A stretch of 64,000 nt of DNA from Kibdelosporangium philippinense (GTDB lineage: Bacteria; Actinomycetota; Actinomycetes; Mycobacteriales; Pseudonocardiaceae): contig NZ_JAJVCN010000003.1 in assembly GCF_021390435.2 (NCBI RefSeq), forward strand, positions 1,121,501 through 1,185,500, read 5' to 3'. Shown here in pieces: positions 50,669 through 59,420 of this stretch (its first letter is position 1; every line of letters begins with the position of its first letter). The position numbers and the translations under genes are program-made. Under the pieces are notes generated by a model. The model was not told where the DNA came from. It saw only the letters and a list, made by a program, of their open reading frames with translations, and did not search any database.

Positions 50669-52134
50669 ATGTACGAGCTCACTAGTTCCACCAAGGTCCT
50701 GGTGGAAAAGCCGGTCGCCCCTGGCACGACCTCGTCGTAGACCTTCTCGGCCCGTGCCGGTCCGGCGATGTCCATATGGGCCCACGGGATGCCGTCGGTG
50801 AACTTCTCCAGGAACAACGCGGCCGTGATGCCGCCTGGCCCCGGCGGGCACTGGCGCCAGTCGGCGATGTCGCTGACGACCTCGTCCTCAAGCTCGGCCA
50901 GCAAAGGCATCCGCCACCAGGATTCACCACTACGGGTTCCGGCATCGATGATCCGGGCCGCGAGGTCGTCGTCCGTGGCGAACAGGCCGCCGGTCCGCAC
51001 GCCAAGTGCGACCTTCATCGCGCCGGTCAGCGTCGCCACGTCCACCATCAGGTCCGGCTTCACGCGGCGGATCGCGTAACCCATCGCGTCCGCGAGGACC
51101 ATTCGGCCTTCGGCGTCGGTGTTGCTGACTTCGGTGGTCTGGCCGTCATAGTGCTTGACGATGTCGCCGGGCCGGTAGGACGAACCGGACACGTGGTTCT
51201 CCGCGATCGGCACCAGGCCGGTCACGCGCACCGGCAGGCCGAGCCGGGCGATGGTCACCAAGGCCGCGATCACCGACGCGCCGCCGCACATGTCGGTTCG
51301 CATCAGGTGCATGCCGTCGGCTGGCTTGATCGAGATGCCGCCGGTGTCGAAGGTGATGCCTTTGCCCACGTAGGCGATGTGCGGTCCAACTGGCTTAGCG
51401 GGACGCCAGGACAGTTCGACGAACCGGGGCGGGCTGGCCGAGCCGCCGCCGACCGCGAGCAATCCGCCGAACCCCTCGGCGGCGAGCCACTTCTCGTCAC
51501 GCACGTCGACCGTGAGGCCGGGCAGCTGCGCGGCCAGTTTCACGGCCCTCGACGCCAGCCAAGCCGGGTCTTTCACGTTCGAAGGCGTGTTACCCATGTC
51601 ACGTGTGGCTGTCGTGCCGAGCGCGATCGCCAGTGCACGATCCACCGCTGGCCGCAGCTCCTCCTCCGTCACCAGTCGCACAGTCTTCAGCCGCGGCTTC
51701 TGGGTCGAGGAAACCTTGTACCGATAGCCGCCAAGGGCCGCACCCAGTACGAACGCGGCGACGTGGTCGTCGGAGACCGAAGGCGGCAACGTGAGCTGCA
51801 CGGCCTTCAGGACGCGGCGCCCCGCGTCGGCGTCGTCCGAAGCCCGCGCCTCAAGAGCACGAACCAGCGAGGCCCCGGCTTTACGCCACTCGGCCGCCGT
51901 CGCGCCGCCGATCCCCAGGACCCAGCGGCCATCGGCGACCGCGTGCACTTCACCGGCTTTGCCGGTCAGCCCCACGGTCGAGGCCCAGTCGGCACTCAGG
52001 TCCGCCCCACCCGGCCCCAGGGCCGGGGAGTCGCCGCTGTACGCGAGCACGGCGACGGGAATACCACGGCGAGGCGTGGCCGCCACCTCGAACTCGGGCA
52101 TCGGACTGGGTAACGACGGCACGGGCGTGCGCAA
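50662..52134 (-). CDS. pepA: Leucyl aminopeptidase (M17)
   Basis: 490 aa from TTG 52134, with AGGAGG six bases upstream deciding the start. M17 signature NTDAEGRMVLAD, metal-binding VGKGITFDTGGISIKP and DMCGGASV. A two-metal cytosolic exopeptidase, probably hexameric, that removes N-terminal hydrophobic residues. Its last codons TCG TGA are in hairpin copy 4. Confidence 0.9.
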   Translation of the reverse strand: MRTPVPSLPSPMPEFEVAATPRRGIPVAVLAYSGDSPALGPGGADLSADWASTVGLTGKAGEVHAVADGRWVLGIGGATAAEWRKAGASLVRALEARASDDADAGRRVLKAVQLTLPPSVSDDHVAAFVLGAALGGYRYKVSSTQKPRLKTVRLVTEEELRPAVDRALAIALGTTATRDMGNTPSNVKDPAWLASRAVKLAAQLPGLTVDVRDEKWLAAEGFGGLLAVGGGSASPPRFVELSWRPAKPVGPHIAYVGKGITFDTGGISIKPADGMHLMRTDMCGGASVIAALVTIARLGLPVRVTGLVPIAENHVSGSSYRPGDIVKHYDGQTTEVSNTDAEGRMVLADAMGYAIRRVKPDLMVDVATLTGAMKVALGVRTGGLFATDDDLAARIIDAGTRSGESWWRMPLLAELEDEVVSDIADWRQCPPGPGGITAALFLEKFTDGIPWAHMDIAGPARAEKVYDEVVPGATGFSTRTLVELVSSYIS

Positions 52135-52170
52135 CGAAGACCTCCTGCGACTCGCTGTTAGACGTGACGC

Positions 52171-52216
52171 GGCCCCGGCTCCGCTCGATATCTAAATGCG
52201 CGCGGATACCGGGGCC
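52171..52216. terminator. Possible terminator between DUF3117 and pepA
   Basis: Inverted arms GGCCCCGG (52171-52178) and CCGGGGCC (52209-52216) with a 30-bp spacer lie just after the DUF3117 stop (52234) on the reverse strand and before pepA. A GC-rich stem without T-tract; weak candidate. Confidence 0.35.
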
Positions 52217-52233
52217 CGCCTGAAGAGGAGTGG

Positions 52234-52401
52234 TCAGCCCGCGGCGGCCTTCAACGCGTCCCCCAGGGCGCTGGCCTCGTCCGGTGACATCTCCACCACC
52301 AGGCGTCCACCACCCTCCAGTGGGACGCGCATCACGATGCCCCGACCCTCCTTAGTCACCTCGAGGGGACCGTCTCCGGTCCGGGGCTTCATGGCCGCCA
52401 T
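52234..52401 (-). CDS. DUF3117 protein (Rv1211-like)
   Basis: 55 aa. ATG 52401 with GGAGG nine bases upstream. Highly conserved actinobacterial family, MAAMKPRTGDGPLEVTKEG... with VPLEGGGRLVVEMSPDEA. No function is established. Its place between tagA and the glycogen region equals Rv1211. Between it and tagA lies 52402-52695, a 294-bp gap in which I see only a 13-bp direct repeat ACGCGACACGCCG (52592 and 52607). Confidence 0.9.
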   Translation of the reverse strand: MAAMKPRTGDGPLEVTKEGRGIVMRVPLEGGGRLVVEMSPDEASALGDALKAAAG

Positions 52402-52695
52402 AGCGTGCTCCCTCCGTCATAGCCTGCCCACCGCAGGCCGGGTCCACCAGCCTCGGCTAACGCCATTCTCTCCTATCCGCTCACCGCGACGAAATCGAAC
52501 CGATCTTTTGCGTGTCGTTTGGTGACCACTCGTCGACCTGGTGTGACAGATTCGAGGTAACGGGCCTGCCGCCGAGCACAACGACTTCCCCACGCGACAC
52601 GCCGAGACGCGACACGCCGGGCTATTTTTCCCGTTTTTGGTAACGAGATGGTCACGCATCCAGAGACCATGCTCGGGTTCGATTTCTCGCGGCAT

Positions 52696-53241
52696 TTACT
52701 TCGACCGCCAGCACGCGGCGATATGGTCGTCGACGATCCCGGTGGCCTGCATCAGCGCGTAACACGTCGTCGGCCCGAGGAACACGAAACCGCGTCGTTT
52801 GAGCTCCTTGGCCATCGCCTTCGACTCGTCGGTCACGGCCGGTACATCGGCCATCTTGCGCGGCCGCTTGTGCTTGGCCGGTTTGAATGACCACAACAAC
52901 TCGTCAAGCGGCTCGTCGAGTGCGAGCACGGCGCCCGCGTTGCGGATCGCGGCGTCGATCTTGGCCCGGTTGCGCACGATCCCGGCGTCGGCCATCAGCC
53001 GCGCCCGGTCGGAGTCGTCGAATTCGGCGACCAGCTTCGGGTCGAACCGTGCGAACGCGGCCCGGAAGTTCTCCCTTTTGCGCAGAATCGTGATCCAGGA
53101 CAAGCCGGACTGAAACGACTCAAGACACAAGCGTTCGTACATCGCGTCGACGCCGTGCAGCGGGGTTCCCCACTCTTCGTCGTGATAGGCCACGTAATCC
53201 GGCGTCGAGTTACCCCAATCGCAGCGGACTGGTTCTTTCAC
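52696..53241 (-). CDS. tagA: DNA-3-methyladenine glycosylase I
   Basis: 181 aa from GTG 53241. Zinc-snap ligands Cys7 and His20 at the N-terminus (RCDWGN, YHDEEWG) and His173/Cys177 at the C-terminus (DDHIAACW) match the Tag family. FQSGLSWITILRKRENFR and FVFLGPTTCYALMQATG are characteristic. Removes N3-methyladenine from alkylated DNA in base-excision repair. The GTG overlaps the DivIVA-protein stop (GTGA). Confidence 0.93.
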   Translation of the reverse strand: MKEPVRCDWGNSTPDYVAYHDEEWGTPLHGVDAMYERLCLESFQSGLSWITILRKRENFRAAFARFDPKLVAEFDDSDRARLMADAGIVRNRAKIDAAIRNAGAVLALDEPLDELLWSFKPAKHKRPRKMADVPAVTDESKAMAKELKRRGFVFLGPTTCYALMQATGIVDDHIAACWRSK

Positions 53242-53549
53242 TTGACGGCCGCCTTGTCTTCGAGTTGCTGCTCGAGATCGGCGACTCGCGTGCGCAGTTC
53301 GTCGACTTCCGTACCGAGGCGCTGCAGAACCCAGTCCACCTCGGACATCTTGTAACCACGCAGCACCATCTGGAACTTCACTCTGCCGACGTCCTGAGAG
53401 GTGATGCCCTCGGACGGCAGCCGCGTTGGCGACGCGCCCGGCGGCAATGGCGGCAACTCCTCGCCACGGCCGAACAGCACCGAGGCGAGCAGGAAAACCA
53501 CGGCCGCCACGAAGACCATGACGACGAGGTAGAACAACGCGGTGGTCAC
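53238..53549 (-). CDS. Membrane-anchored DivIVA-domain protein (Rv1209-like)
   Basis: 103 aa. One N-terminal membrane helix (about 5-25) followed by a DivIVA-like segment (GRVKFQMVLRGYKMSEVDWVLQRLGTEVDELRTRVADLEQQL) ending in a coiled coil. Probably localises to curved or dividing membrane. Position next to tagA equals Rv1209. Translationally coupled to tagA. Confidence 0.85.
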   Translation of the reverse strand: MTTALFYLVVMVFVAAVVFLLASVLFGRGEELPPLPPGASPTRLPSEGITSQDVGRVKFQMVLRGYKMSEVDWVLQRLGTEVDELRTRVADLEQQLEDKAAVK

Positions 53550-53565
53550 GAAAGCAATCTTGCCA

Positions 53566-54246
53566 CTAGACCGCGAACCGGACTGCCTTTCGAGCCATCA
53601 CGGTCAGCCGGGCCAGCACAGCGATCGCGGCCACGCTGGCCAGCAGCACCAGCGGAGTGCTCAGCATCAGCTGTGGGTTGACGATCGTCGACGCGATCCC
53701 CAGCGACAAGTTCGACAGCAGCGCCGCACTCACCGTCACGAGCGCCACACCAGCGGCGCACCGCGCGATCAGCCGGTTGTCGGCGATACGACGTGACATC
53801 AGCCGTCCGACGAGCAACGCGAGCGCGGTCGCGATGGACACGGCCCACGGCATGCTGTCGTTGATCTGCGTCAACGGCATGTACCACGCTGGCGGCGGGT
53901 TGCCAGCGGGCAAGTTCTCCCACGGCCCCAGGAAGATCAGCCTGCTGAGCTCCCAGCCGAGGTGCAACGCGGGCAGGATGAACAGGATCGAACGCAGTGT
54001 GCGCGTGCCGTACGCGACGGCCAGTTCGCCTTGGAAGTCCCTTGCGATCGCCCCGACGGGCCCGAAGTCGGCGACGGCTTTGCGTTGCGCGTCTTCGTCG
54101 CACAAGCCCGCTGACCGGTAGCAGTCGGCGGCGTCTTCGAGGCTGTCGCGCGCCTCGGTCACCATGTCGAGCTTGGTCTTCCGGTTTCCCCGTAACCGCG
54201 TGTCCAGATCCGCGACGTAGTCGTCGATCACGCTTGCGCCGGCCAT
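53566..54246 (-). CDS. HAAS/DUF1700-like membrane protein
   Basis: 226 aa. A soluble N-terminal HAAS-type domain (IDDYVADLDTRLRGNRKTKLDMVTEARDSLEDAADCYRSAG, then AVADFGPVGAIARDF) and four to five membrane helices. Such proteins are usually encoded with a PadR regulator, as here (19-bp overlap), and are thought to sense or modulate membrane signals. No named function. Confidence 0.75.
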   Translation of the reverse strand: MAGASVIDDYVADLDTRLRGNRKTKLDMVTEARDSLEDAADCYRSAGLCDEDAQRKAVADFGPVGAIARDFQGELAVAYGTRTLRSILFILPALHLGWELSRLIFLGPWENLPAGNPPPAWYMPLTQINDSMPWAVSIATALALLVGRLMSRRIADNRLIARCAAGVALVTVSAALLSNLSLGIASTIVNPQLMLSTPLVLLASVAAIAVLARLTVMARKAVRFAV

Positions 54247-54566
54247 GGCCCCTCCCCGAGTACGCCCTCGATCGCAGCCGTGAACTCACGCCATGCGTTG
54301 CGTTCCTGCACGAGCGCTCGTTGCCCTGCCTTCGTCAGATGGTAGGTACGGCGCTGTCGGCCGGACACAGTGCTCCACTCACTTGTGACGTACCCGGCTC
54401 TTTCCAGGCGTCGCAGCGCTGGGTAGACCGTGCCGGTTGGCAGGTCCAGCGCACCGCCACTACGCAGCTGAAGTGCTTCGATGATGGCATAACCGTGCAG
54501 ACGCGTGCCGTCGAGAGTGGCGAGCAACAGCGCGTCGAGGTGTCCTCGCAGCACATCCGGCTTCAT
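54228..54566 (-). CDS. PadR-family regulator
   Basis: 112 aa from ATG 54566. Winged helix with GYAIIEALQLRSGGALDLPTGTVYPALRRLERAGYV and SGRQRRTYHLTKAGQRAL. Probably represses itself and the HAAS-type partner it overlaps. Divergent from cydA with 106 bp between starts, so an effect on cydABDC is possible. Confidence 0.87.
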   Translation of the reverse strand: MKPDVLRGHLDALLLATLDGTRLHGYAIIEALQLRSGGALDLPTGTVYPALRRLERAGYVTSEWSTVSGRQRRTYHLTKAGQRALVQERNAWREFTAAIEGVLGEGPWPAQA

Positions 54567-54672
54567 ACGTAGCGAGTCTACGGGTTGGAAGTCACACCGC
54601 CCAGCGTTTTCTGCCGGTTTCAGGGAAAACCCCGATTGATGCGTAGCGTTCCGATATGTAGCTTCGCAACCT

Positions 54673-55902
54673 ATGGACCTGGTACCCATCGCGCGACTGC
54701 AGTTCGCGACGACGACATCGCTGCACTTCCTGTTCGTGCTGCTCACGTTGGGTCTCGCGCCGCTGATAGCGCTGATCCAGACCCGGTACACGATCAGTCG
54801 CAGACCGGTGCACAAGCGGATGACCCGCTTCTGGGGGCACCTCTACGTGATCAACTACGTGCTCGGCATCGCGACCGGGATCGTGATGGAGTTCCAGTTC
54901 GGACTGAACTGGACGGGCCTGACGGCGTTCGCTGGCGACGTCTTCGGGGCGCCGCTGGCCATCGAGACGCTGGTCGCGTTCTTCCTCGAATCCACGTTCC
55001 TCGGACTGTGGATCTTCGGCTGGGGCAAGCTCAACCGCTGGGTGCACCTCGCGCTGATCTGGCTGGTCGTGCTCACCGCGTACCTGTCGGCGTTCTGGGT
55101 GATGGGCGCCAACGCCTTCCTGCAGAACCCAGTCGGCTACCGGATGGACGGCGACGTCCTGCGACTGGCGGACTTCGGCGCTTTCCTGAGCAACCCGTCG
55201 CTGTGGAACGCGCTCGCGCACGTGCTCGCCGCGGGTCTGCTGGCCGGCGGGATCTTCATGGCCGGCGTCAGCGCGTACCACTTCATCAGGCGTACGAGCG
55301 AGGTCGAGTTCTTCCGGCGGTCCATGCGACTCGGTCTTGGTGTGGCCGCGGTCGCCAGTTCGTTGACGATCGGTTTCGGGTTCCAGCAGTTCACCGTGCT
55401 CGACAAGGTCCAACCGGCCAAGCTCGGCGGTCCGGAGAAAGACGCTGTGGTGCAGGCGGCCGGTGAAGCGAAGTTCGGGCCTGGCACCTATTTGCCGCCG
55501 GATGTGGGGCCATTCCTCGGCAATATGATCATGATCGGTTTCCTGCTTTCGACGGCCGCGTGGGTCGCCTGGCTGCTGTGTTTCCGTAACTGGATCGTGA
55601 AGCTGCGGGTCCCGCTTTATCTGCTGATGGCCTTGATTCCACTGCCGTTCGTCGCGGCGATCTTCGGCTGGCTGTTTCGTGAGATGGGCAGGCAACCGTT
55701 CCTGATCAACGGATTGCTGCTCACGTCCGACGGTGTTTCGTCGGTCAGCGCGGACAGCGTGCTCGCTTCGTACATCGCGTTCACCATCGTCCTCGTCGGC
55801 CTCGTGATCACCAACTGGGTGCTGATCGCCCGTGTCGCCAAGCGCGGTCCGCGATTGGAGATGCACGTGGTGAAACCCGAGCCGATCATGGCGACACTCT
55901 GA
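54673..55902 (+). CDS. cydA: Cytochrome bd oxidase subunit I, short Q-loop form
   Basis: 409 aa. N-terminus ARLQFATTTSLHFLF carries the haem-ligand His18; Glu98 and Glu106 (AIETLVAFFLES) and His183 (NALAHVLAAG) match conserved haem/proton residues, and GRQPF is near the C-terminus. The quinol-binding loop is reduced to ~45 residues (QPAKLGGPEKDAVVQAAGEAKFG...), far shorter than in E. coli or M. tuberculosis (~480-520 aa total). Membrane terminal oxidase subunit. First gene of cydABDC. Confidence 0.87.
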   Translation: MDLVPIARLQFATTTSLHFLFVLLTLGLAPLIALIQTRYTISRRPVHKRMTRFWGHLYVINYVLGIATGIVMEFQFGLNWTGLTAFAGDVFGAPLAIETLVAFFLESTFLGLWIFGWGKLNRWVHLALIWLVVLTAYLSAFWVMGANAFLQNPVGYRMDGDVLRLADFGAFLSNPSLWNALAHVLAAGLLAGGIFMAGVSAYHFIRRTSEVEFFRRSMRLGLGVAAVASSLTIGFGFQQFTVLDKVQPAKLGGPEKDAVVQAAGEAKFGPGTYLPPDVGPFLGNMIMIGFLLSTAAWVAWLLCFRNWIVKLRVPLYLLMALIPLPFVAAIFGWLFREMGRQPFLINGLLLTSDGVSSVSADSVLASYIAFTIVLVGLVITNWVLIARVAKRGPRLEMHVVKPEPIMATL

Positions 55903-55916
55903 TTCTGGAGTATGAG

Positions 55917-56912
55917 ATGGATTTCCTGTGGATTCTCACCCTTGCCGTGCTCGCGGCGGGCTATTTCGCACTGGCCGGCTACGACTACGGAGTCGGCATC
56001 CTGATCCGGCTGATCGGCCGCGACGAACCCGAACGAAGAAAGGTGTTAGGCACAGTCGGGCCATTCTTTCTCGGCAACGAGGTGTGGTTGGTGGCATTGG
56101 CCGGGATTTTGCTCGGCGTGTTCCCGAAGTTCGAAGGGAGATTGTTCTCCGGGGCGTATCCGGTCGTGTTGGCGATCGTGCTCGGCGTCATCGTGTTCAC
56201 GGTCGCGGCACAGCTGCGCGGGCGGCTTGGGATCGGGCGTAAACCCTTCTGGGACTTGATGATCACGGTTGGCGCTGGGGTGACCGCGGTCGCGTGGGGC
56301 ATGCTGCTCGGCGCGATGCTCGAAGGACTGCCGCTCGGTCCTGACGGGTATCCGACTGGCGACTTCAGTGGCCTGATCGACTCGGGAACTCTGTTGTTCG
56401 GCGTGCTGATGTTCTCGTTGTTCACGTTGCATGGCGCGGCTTTCCTCGCGGCACGGTCGACCGATCGGCTGGCTTCACGGGCGAAGCGCGTGGCCAAGTT
56501 GTTGATCACCCCGAGTGCGGTGACGGTTCTCGCGGTTGTGGTCAAGGCCGGATTCTCGTTGGATCTGGCCAATCCTTGGGTGTCTCTTTTCGGTGCTGGC
56601 CTGGTTGTTCTTGCTGTGTTCGCGGCTGGTTCGCTTGTGGACAAGCGGCCGATGGCTGCTGTCGTGTGCACGGGCTTGGCTTGTGTGTTGCCGGTTTTCG
56701 CTGTGGTTGCGGCTCATCTGCCGAATGCCTTGGTGTCTTCTTTGGAGGGTGGGGCCGGATTGTCGTATGACGCCATTGCTTCGTCTTCCGGAACGTTGGC
56801 GCAGATTGGCTGGCTCGCGTTGCCGGTCGTGCCCGCGGTGATCGGGCTGCAGGTGGTCGTATGGTGGATCTTCCGCCAGCGGGTGGACGAGCGGACGGGA
56901 CTGTTCTGGTGA
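55917..56912 (+). CDS. cydB: Cytochrome bd oxidase subunit II
   Basis: 331 aa, nine hydrophobic helices; starts MDFLWILTLAVLAAGYFALAGYDYGVG, the CydB N-terminal signature with Asp in GYDYGVG, and has FFLGNEVWLVALAG. Forms the oxidase with CydA. Starts 14 bp after cydA; its stop overlaps cydD (GTGA). Confidence 0.9.
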   Translation: MDFLWILTLAVLAAGYFALAGYDYGVGILIRLIGRDEPERRKVLGTVGPFFLGNEVWLVALAGILLGVFPKFEGRLFSGAYPVVLAIVLGVIVFTVAAQLRGRLGIGRKPFWDLMITVGAGVTAVAWGMLLGAMLEGLPLGPDGYPTGDFSGLIDSGTLLFGVLMFSLFTLHGAAFLAARSTDRLASRAKRVAKLLITPSAVTVLAVVVKAGFSLDLANPWVSLFGAGLVVLAVFAAGSLVDKRPMAAVVCTGLACVLPVFAVVAAHLPNALVSSLEGGAGLSYDAIASSSGTLAQIGWLALPVVPAVIGLQVVVWWIFRQRVDERTGLFW

Positions 56913-58426
56913 TCCCCGACCTGCCGGGTTCCCGGCGCTATGTGTACACGCTGTGTTTGCTGGCCGCGTGCACCGCATGTCTCGTCCTGCTCCAAGCCGA
57001 GTTGCTGGCAGGACTGCTGACCGGAAGCGTCACCTTGGCATTGCCAATCGCGGCTTTGGCCGGACGTGCTTTGCTGTTGTGGGTTCAGGAAAGCGTTGCG
57101 GCCAGGTTTGCCGCGTCAGCCAAGGAGCACCTGCGGTCACGGGTCTTGCGGTCCACGATGGACTCCGCTGGCGCGCAGACCACATTGGTGACAAGAGGAA
57201 TTGACGCGGTCGGCCCGTACCTGACCGGGTATCTACCGCAGATGGTCCTCTCGGCGACCGTGCCGCTGGCGGTGTTGGTCCGGTTGTGCATCGCGGACTT
57301 GACATCGGCGCTGATCATCGCGGGCACGCTGCCGTTGATCCCGATCTTCGCGATCCTGGTCGGCAAGCACACCAAGCGGCAGACCGAACGCCAGTGGGAC
57401 CTGCTCTCCCGGCTGGGCGGCCACTTCCTGGATGTCGTGCGCGGTATGGAAACTCTGATCCTGTTCAAGCGGGCAGGCGCGCAGGCCAGGATCGTACGGG
57501 AGATGGCGGTCCAGCACGCCGACGCGACCATGAAAACCCTTCGGGTCGCGTTCTTGTCGGCCTTGGTACTCGAACTCGTTGCCACACTGTCCATAGCTCT
57601 GGTTGCTGTCCCAGTTGGACTGCGTTTGCTGAACGGAAGCGTCGACCTGGAGACCGCACTGCTCGTGTTGTTGCTCGCACCCGAGGCTTACCTTCCGCTA
57701 CGAGCGGCTGGTACGAAGTTCCACGCGGCAGCCGAGGGATTGACCGTCCTGAAGAATGTCCTGGAGCTCAAGGAGAAGGCACCTTCGGTGGCCGTCAACA
57801 CTCGGCCGCCGGACTTGCGTACCGCGAGAATCTCTTTGGAAGGCGTGACCGTGCGCTATCCAGGGCGCGAGGAGCCTGCCATACGAGACTTCTGGCTGAC
57901 CATCGAGCCAGGTGAGCGAGTCGCACTGATCGGTCCAAGCGGAGCTGGGAAAAGCACAGTGCTGTCGGTCGTCCTGGGTCTGACCAAGCCATCGGAAGGC
58001 CGGGTCAGGGTCGGCGACATCGACCTCAGAGAGATCGCAGGCTGGCACGATTGCCTTACGTGGGTACCACAACGGCCGTGGTTGATGGCTGCCAGCGTAG
58101 CCGAGAACATCCGGCTAGCTGACGCCAATGCGACCGATGTGGACATTGACCGCGCAGCGGCAGCCGCAGTCCTCGACGTGAGCATGGACCGCCCAGGGCG
58201 CGAACTGTCCAGTGGGCAAAGGCAACGGGTCGCCTTGGCACGTGCGCTGCTTCGGCGTTCGGCGCCCCTGGTGTTGCTGGACGAACCAACCGCCCGATTG
58301 GACACTCAAACCGAGCAGGCTGTGCTGGCGGCGAGCCGGAAGTTGTTGGCTGGCAAGACCGCGTTGCTCGTCGCCCACCGCCCGGCCTTGCTGCCGGAGA
58401 CGGACCGGGTGGTGCGAGTCGGATGA
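56909..58426 (+). CDS. cydD: CydD, ABC exporter half of CydDC
   Basis: 505 aa from GTG 56909. Six-helix type IV exporter domain followed by an ATPase with GPSGAGKST, LSSGQRQRVALARALL and VLLDEPTARLD. CydDC moves reduced thiols/haem-linked compounds needed to assemble cytochrome bd. Coupled to cydB upstream (GTGA) and cydC downstream (ATGA). Intact here. Confidence 0.9.
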   Translation: MIPDLPGSRRYVYTLCLLAACTACLVLLQAELLAGLLTGSVTLALPIAALAGRALLLWVQESVAARFAASAKEHLRSRVLRSTMDSAGAQTTLVTRGIDAVGPYLTGYLPQMVLSATVPLAVLVRLCIADLTSALIIAGTLPLIPIFAILVGKHTKRQTERQWDLLSRLGGHFLDVVRGMETLILFKRAGAQARIVREMAVQHADATMKTLRVAFLSALVLELVATLSIALVAVPVGLRLLNGSVDLETALLVLLLAPEAYLPLRAAGTKFHAAAEGLTVLKNVLELKEKAPSVAVNTRPPDLRTARISLEGVTVRYPGREEPAIRDFWLTIEPGERVALIGPSGAGKSTVLSVVLGLTKPSEGRVRVGDIDLREIAGWHDCLTWVPQRPWLMAASVAENIRLADANATDVDIDRAAAAAVLDVSMDRPGRELSSGQRQRVALARALLRRSAPLVLLDEPTARLDTQTEQAVLAASRKLLAGKTALLVAHRPALLPETDRVVRVG

Positions 58427-58483
58427 ACCTGCCACTCCACCGGATGGCCTTTGCCGCGTGCACCGCTGTTCTTGCCGAACTAG

Positions 58484-59420
58484 GGCCTGTTTCACAAGTT
58501 GATCAAGGTTTGAGATGATCTTGATTCGTGGGGCGTGGTGATCTGACCAACGAGCAGTGGGCGAAGCTGGAACCCTTGCTGCCCAGGGGCAAGAAGCCTG
58601 GCAGGCCGCCGAAGCATGCGAAGCGGAAGCTTATTGACGGGATCCGGTTTCGGGTTCGAACCGGTGTGCCGTGGCGGGATCTGCCGGAGCGTTACGGCCC
58701 GTGGGAGACGGTGTATGGCTTGTTCCGGCGGTGGCAACGGGATGGCACGTGGAAGAGGATTCTGGTCGCGTTGCAGGCGGACGCGGACGCTGCGGGCCTG
58801 ATCACCTGGGATGTCAGCGTGGACTCCACGGTGGCTCGTGCGCACCAGCACGCGGCTGGTGCGCGTCAAAAGGGGATCTCCAGAAGGAGTCTCCGGGCGG
58901 GGTCGAGGTCGAACCGGCCGATCACGGGCTGGGGCGCTCCCGAGGCGGGTTGACGACCAAGACTCACCTGGCGGTCGAGCAGGGACAAAAGCCCTTATCA
59001 ATCGTGATCACCGCTGGCCAGCGAGGTGACTCGCCCCAGTTTCAGGTGGTGCTCGACCGTATCCGGGTACCCCGGCGGGATCGCGGTCGGCCGCGCTGCC
59101 GCCCGAATCGGGTGCTCGGCGACAAAGCCTACGGGTCCCGCGCCAACCGCGCCTACCTGCGCAGGCGCGGTATCCGCTGCACCATCCCGGACAAGGCCGA
59201 CCAGGTCCGCAACCGCAAGAACAAGGGCTCACACGGAGGACGACCACCCGCATTCGACAAGGAGATCTACAAGCAACGGCACGCTGTCGAGTGCGGGATC
59301 AACCGTCTCAAACGAAACCGAGCCGTCGCCACCAGATACGACAAGCTCGCCGTTCGCTACGAAACCACGGTCACCATCGCAGCGATCAACGAGTGGCTCC
59401 CATGACTTTCGAAACAGACC
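58484..59420 (+). mobile_element. IS5-type insertion sequence, copy 2 (937 bp), inside cydC
   Basis: Same ends (GGCCTGTTTC / GAAACAGACC), same length and apparently identical sequence to copy 1, flanked by CTAG at 58480-58483 and 59421-59424. Oriented with cydC. The identity of the two copies means one likely derives from the other recently. Confidence 0.93.
58528..59405 (+). CDS. IS5-family transposase (copy 2), two frames
   Basis: First frame 58528-58953 (141 aa), second frame ending at 59405, joined by the slippery heptamer A-AAG-GGG at 58869-58875. Same domain layout as copy 1; both appear intact. Confidence 0.85.
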
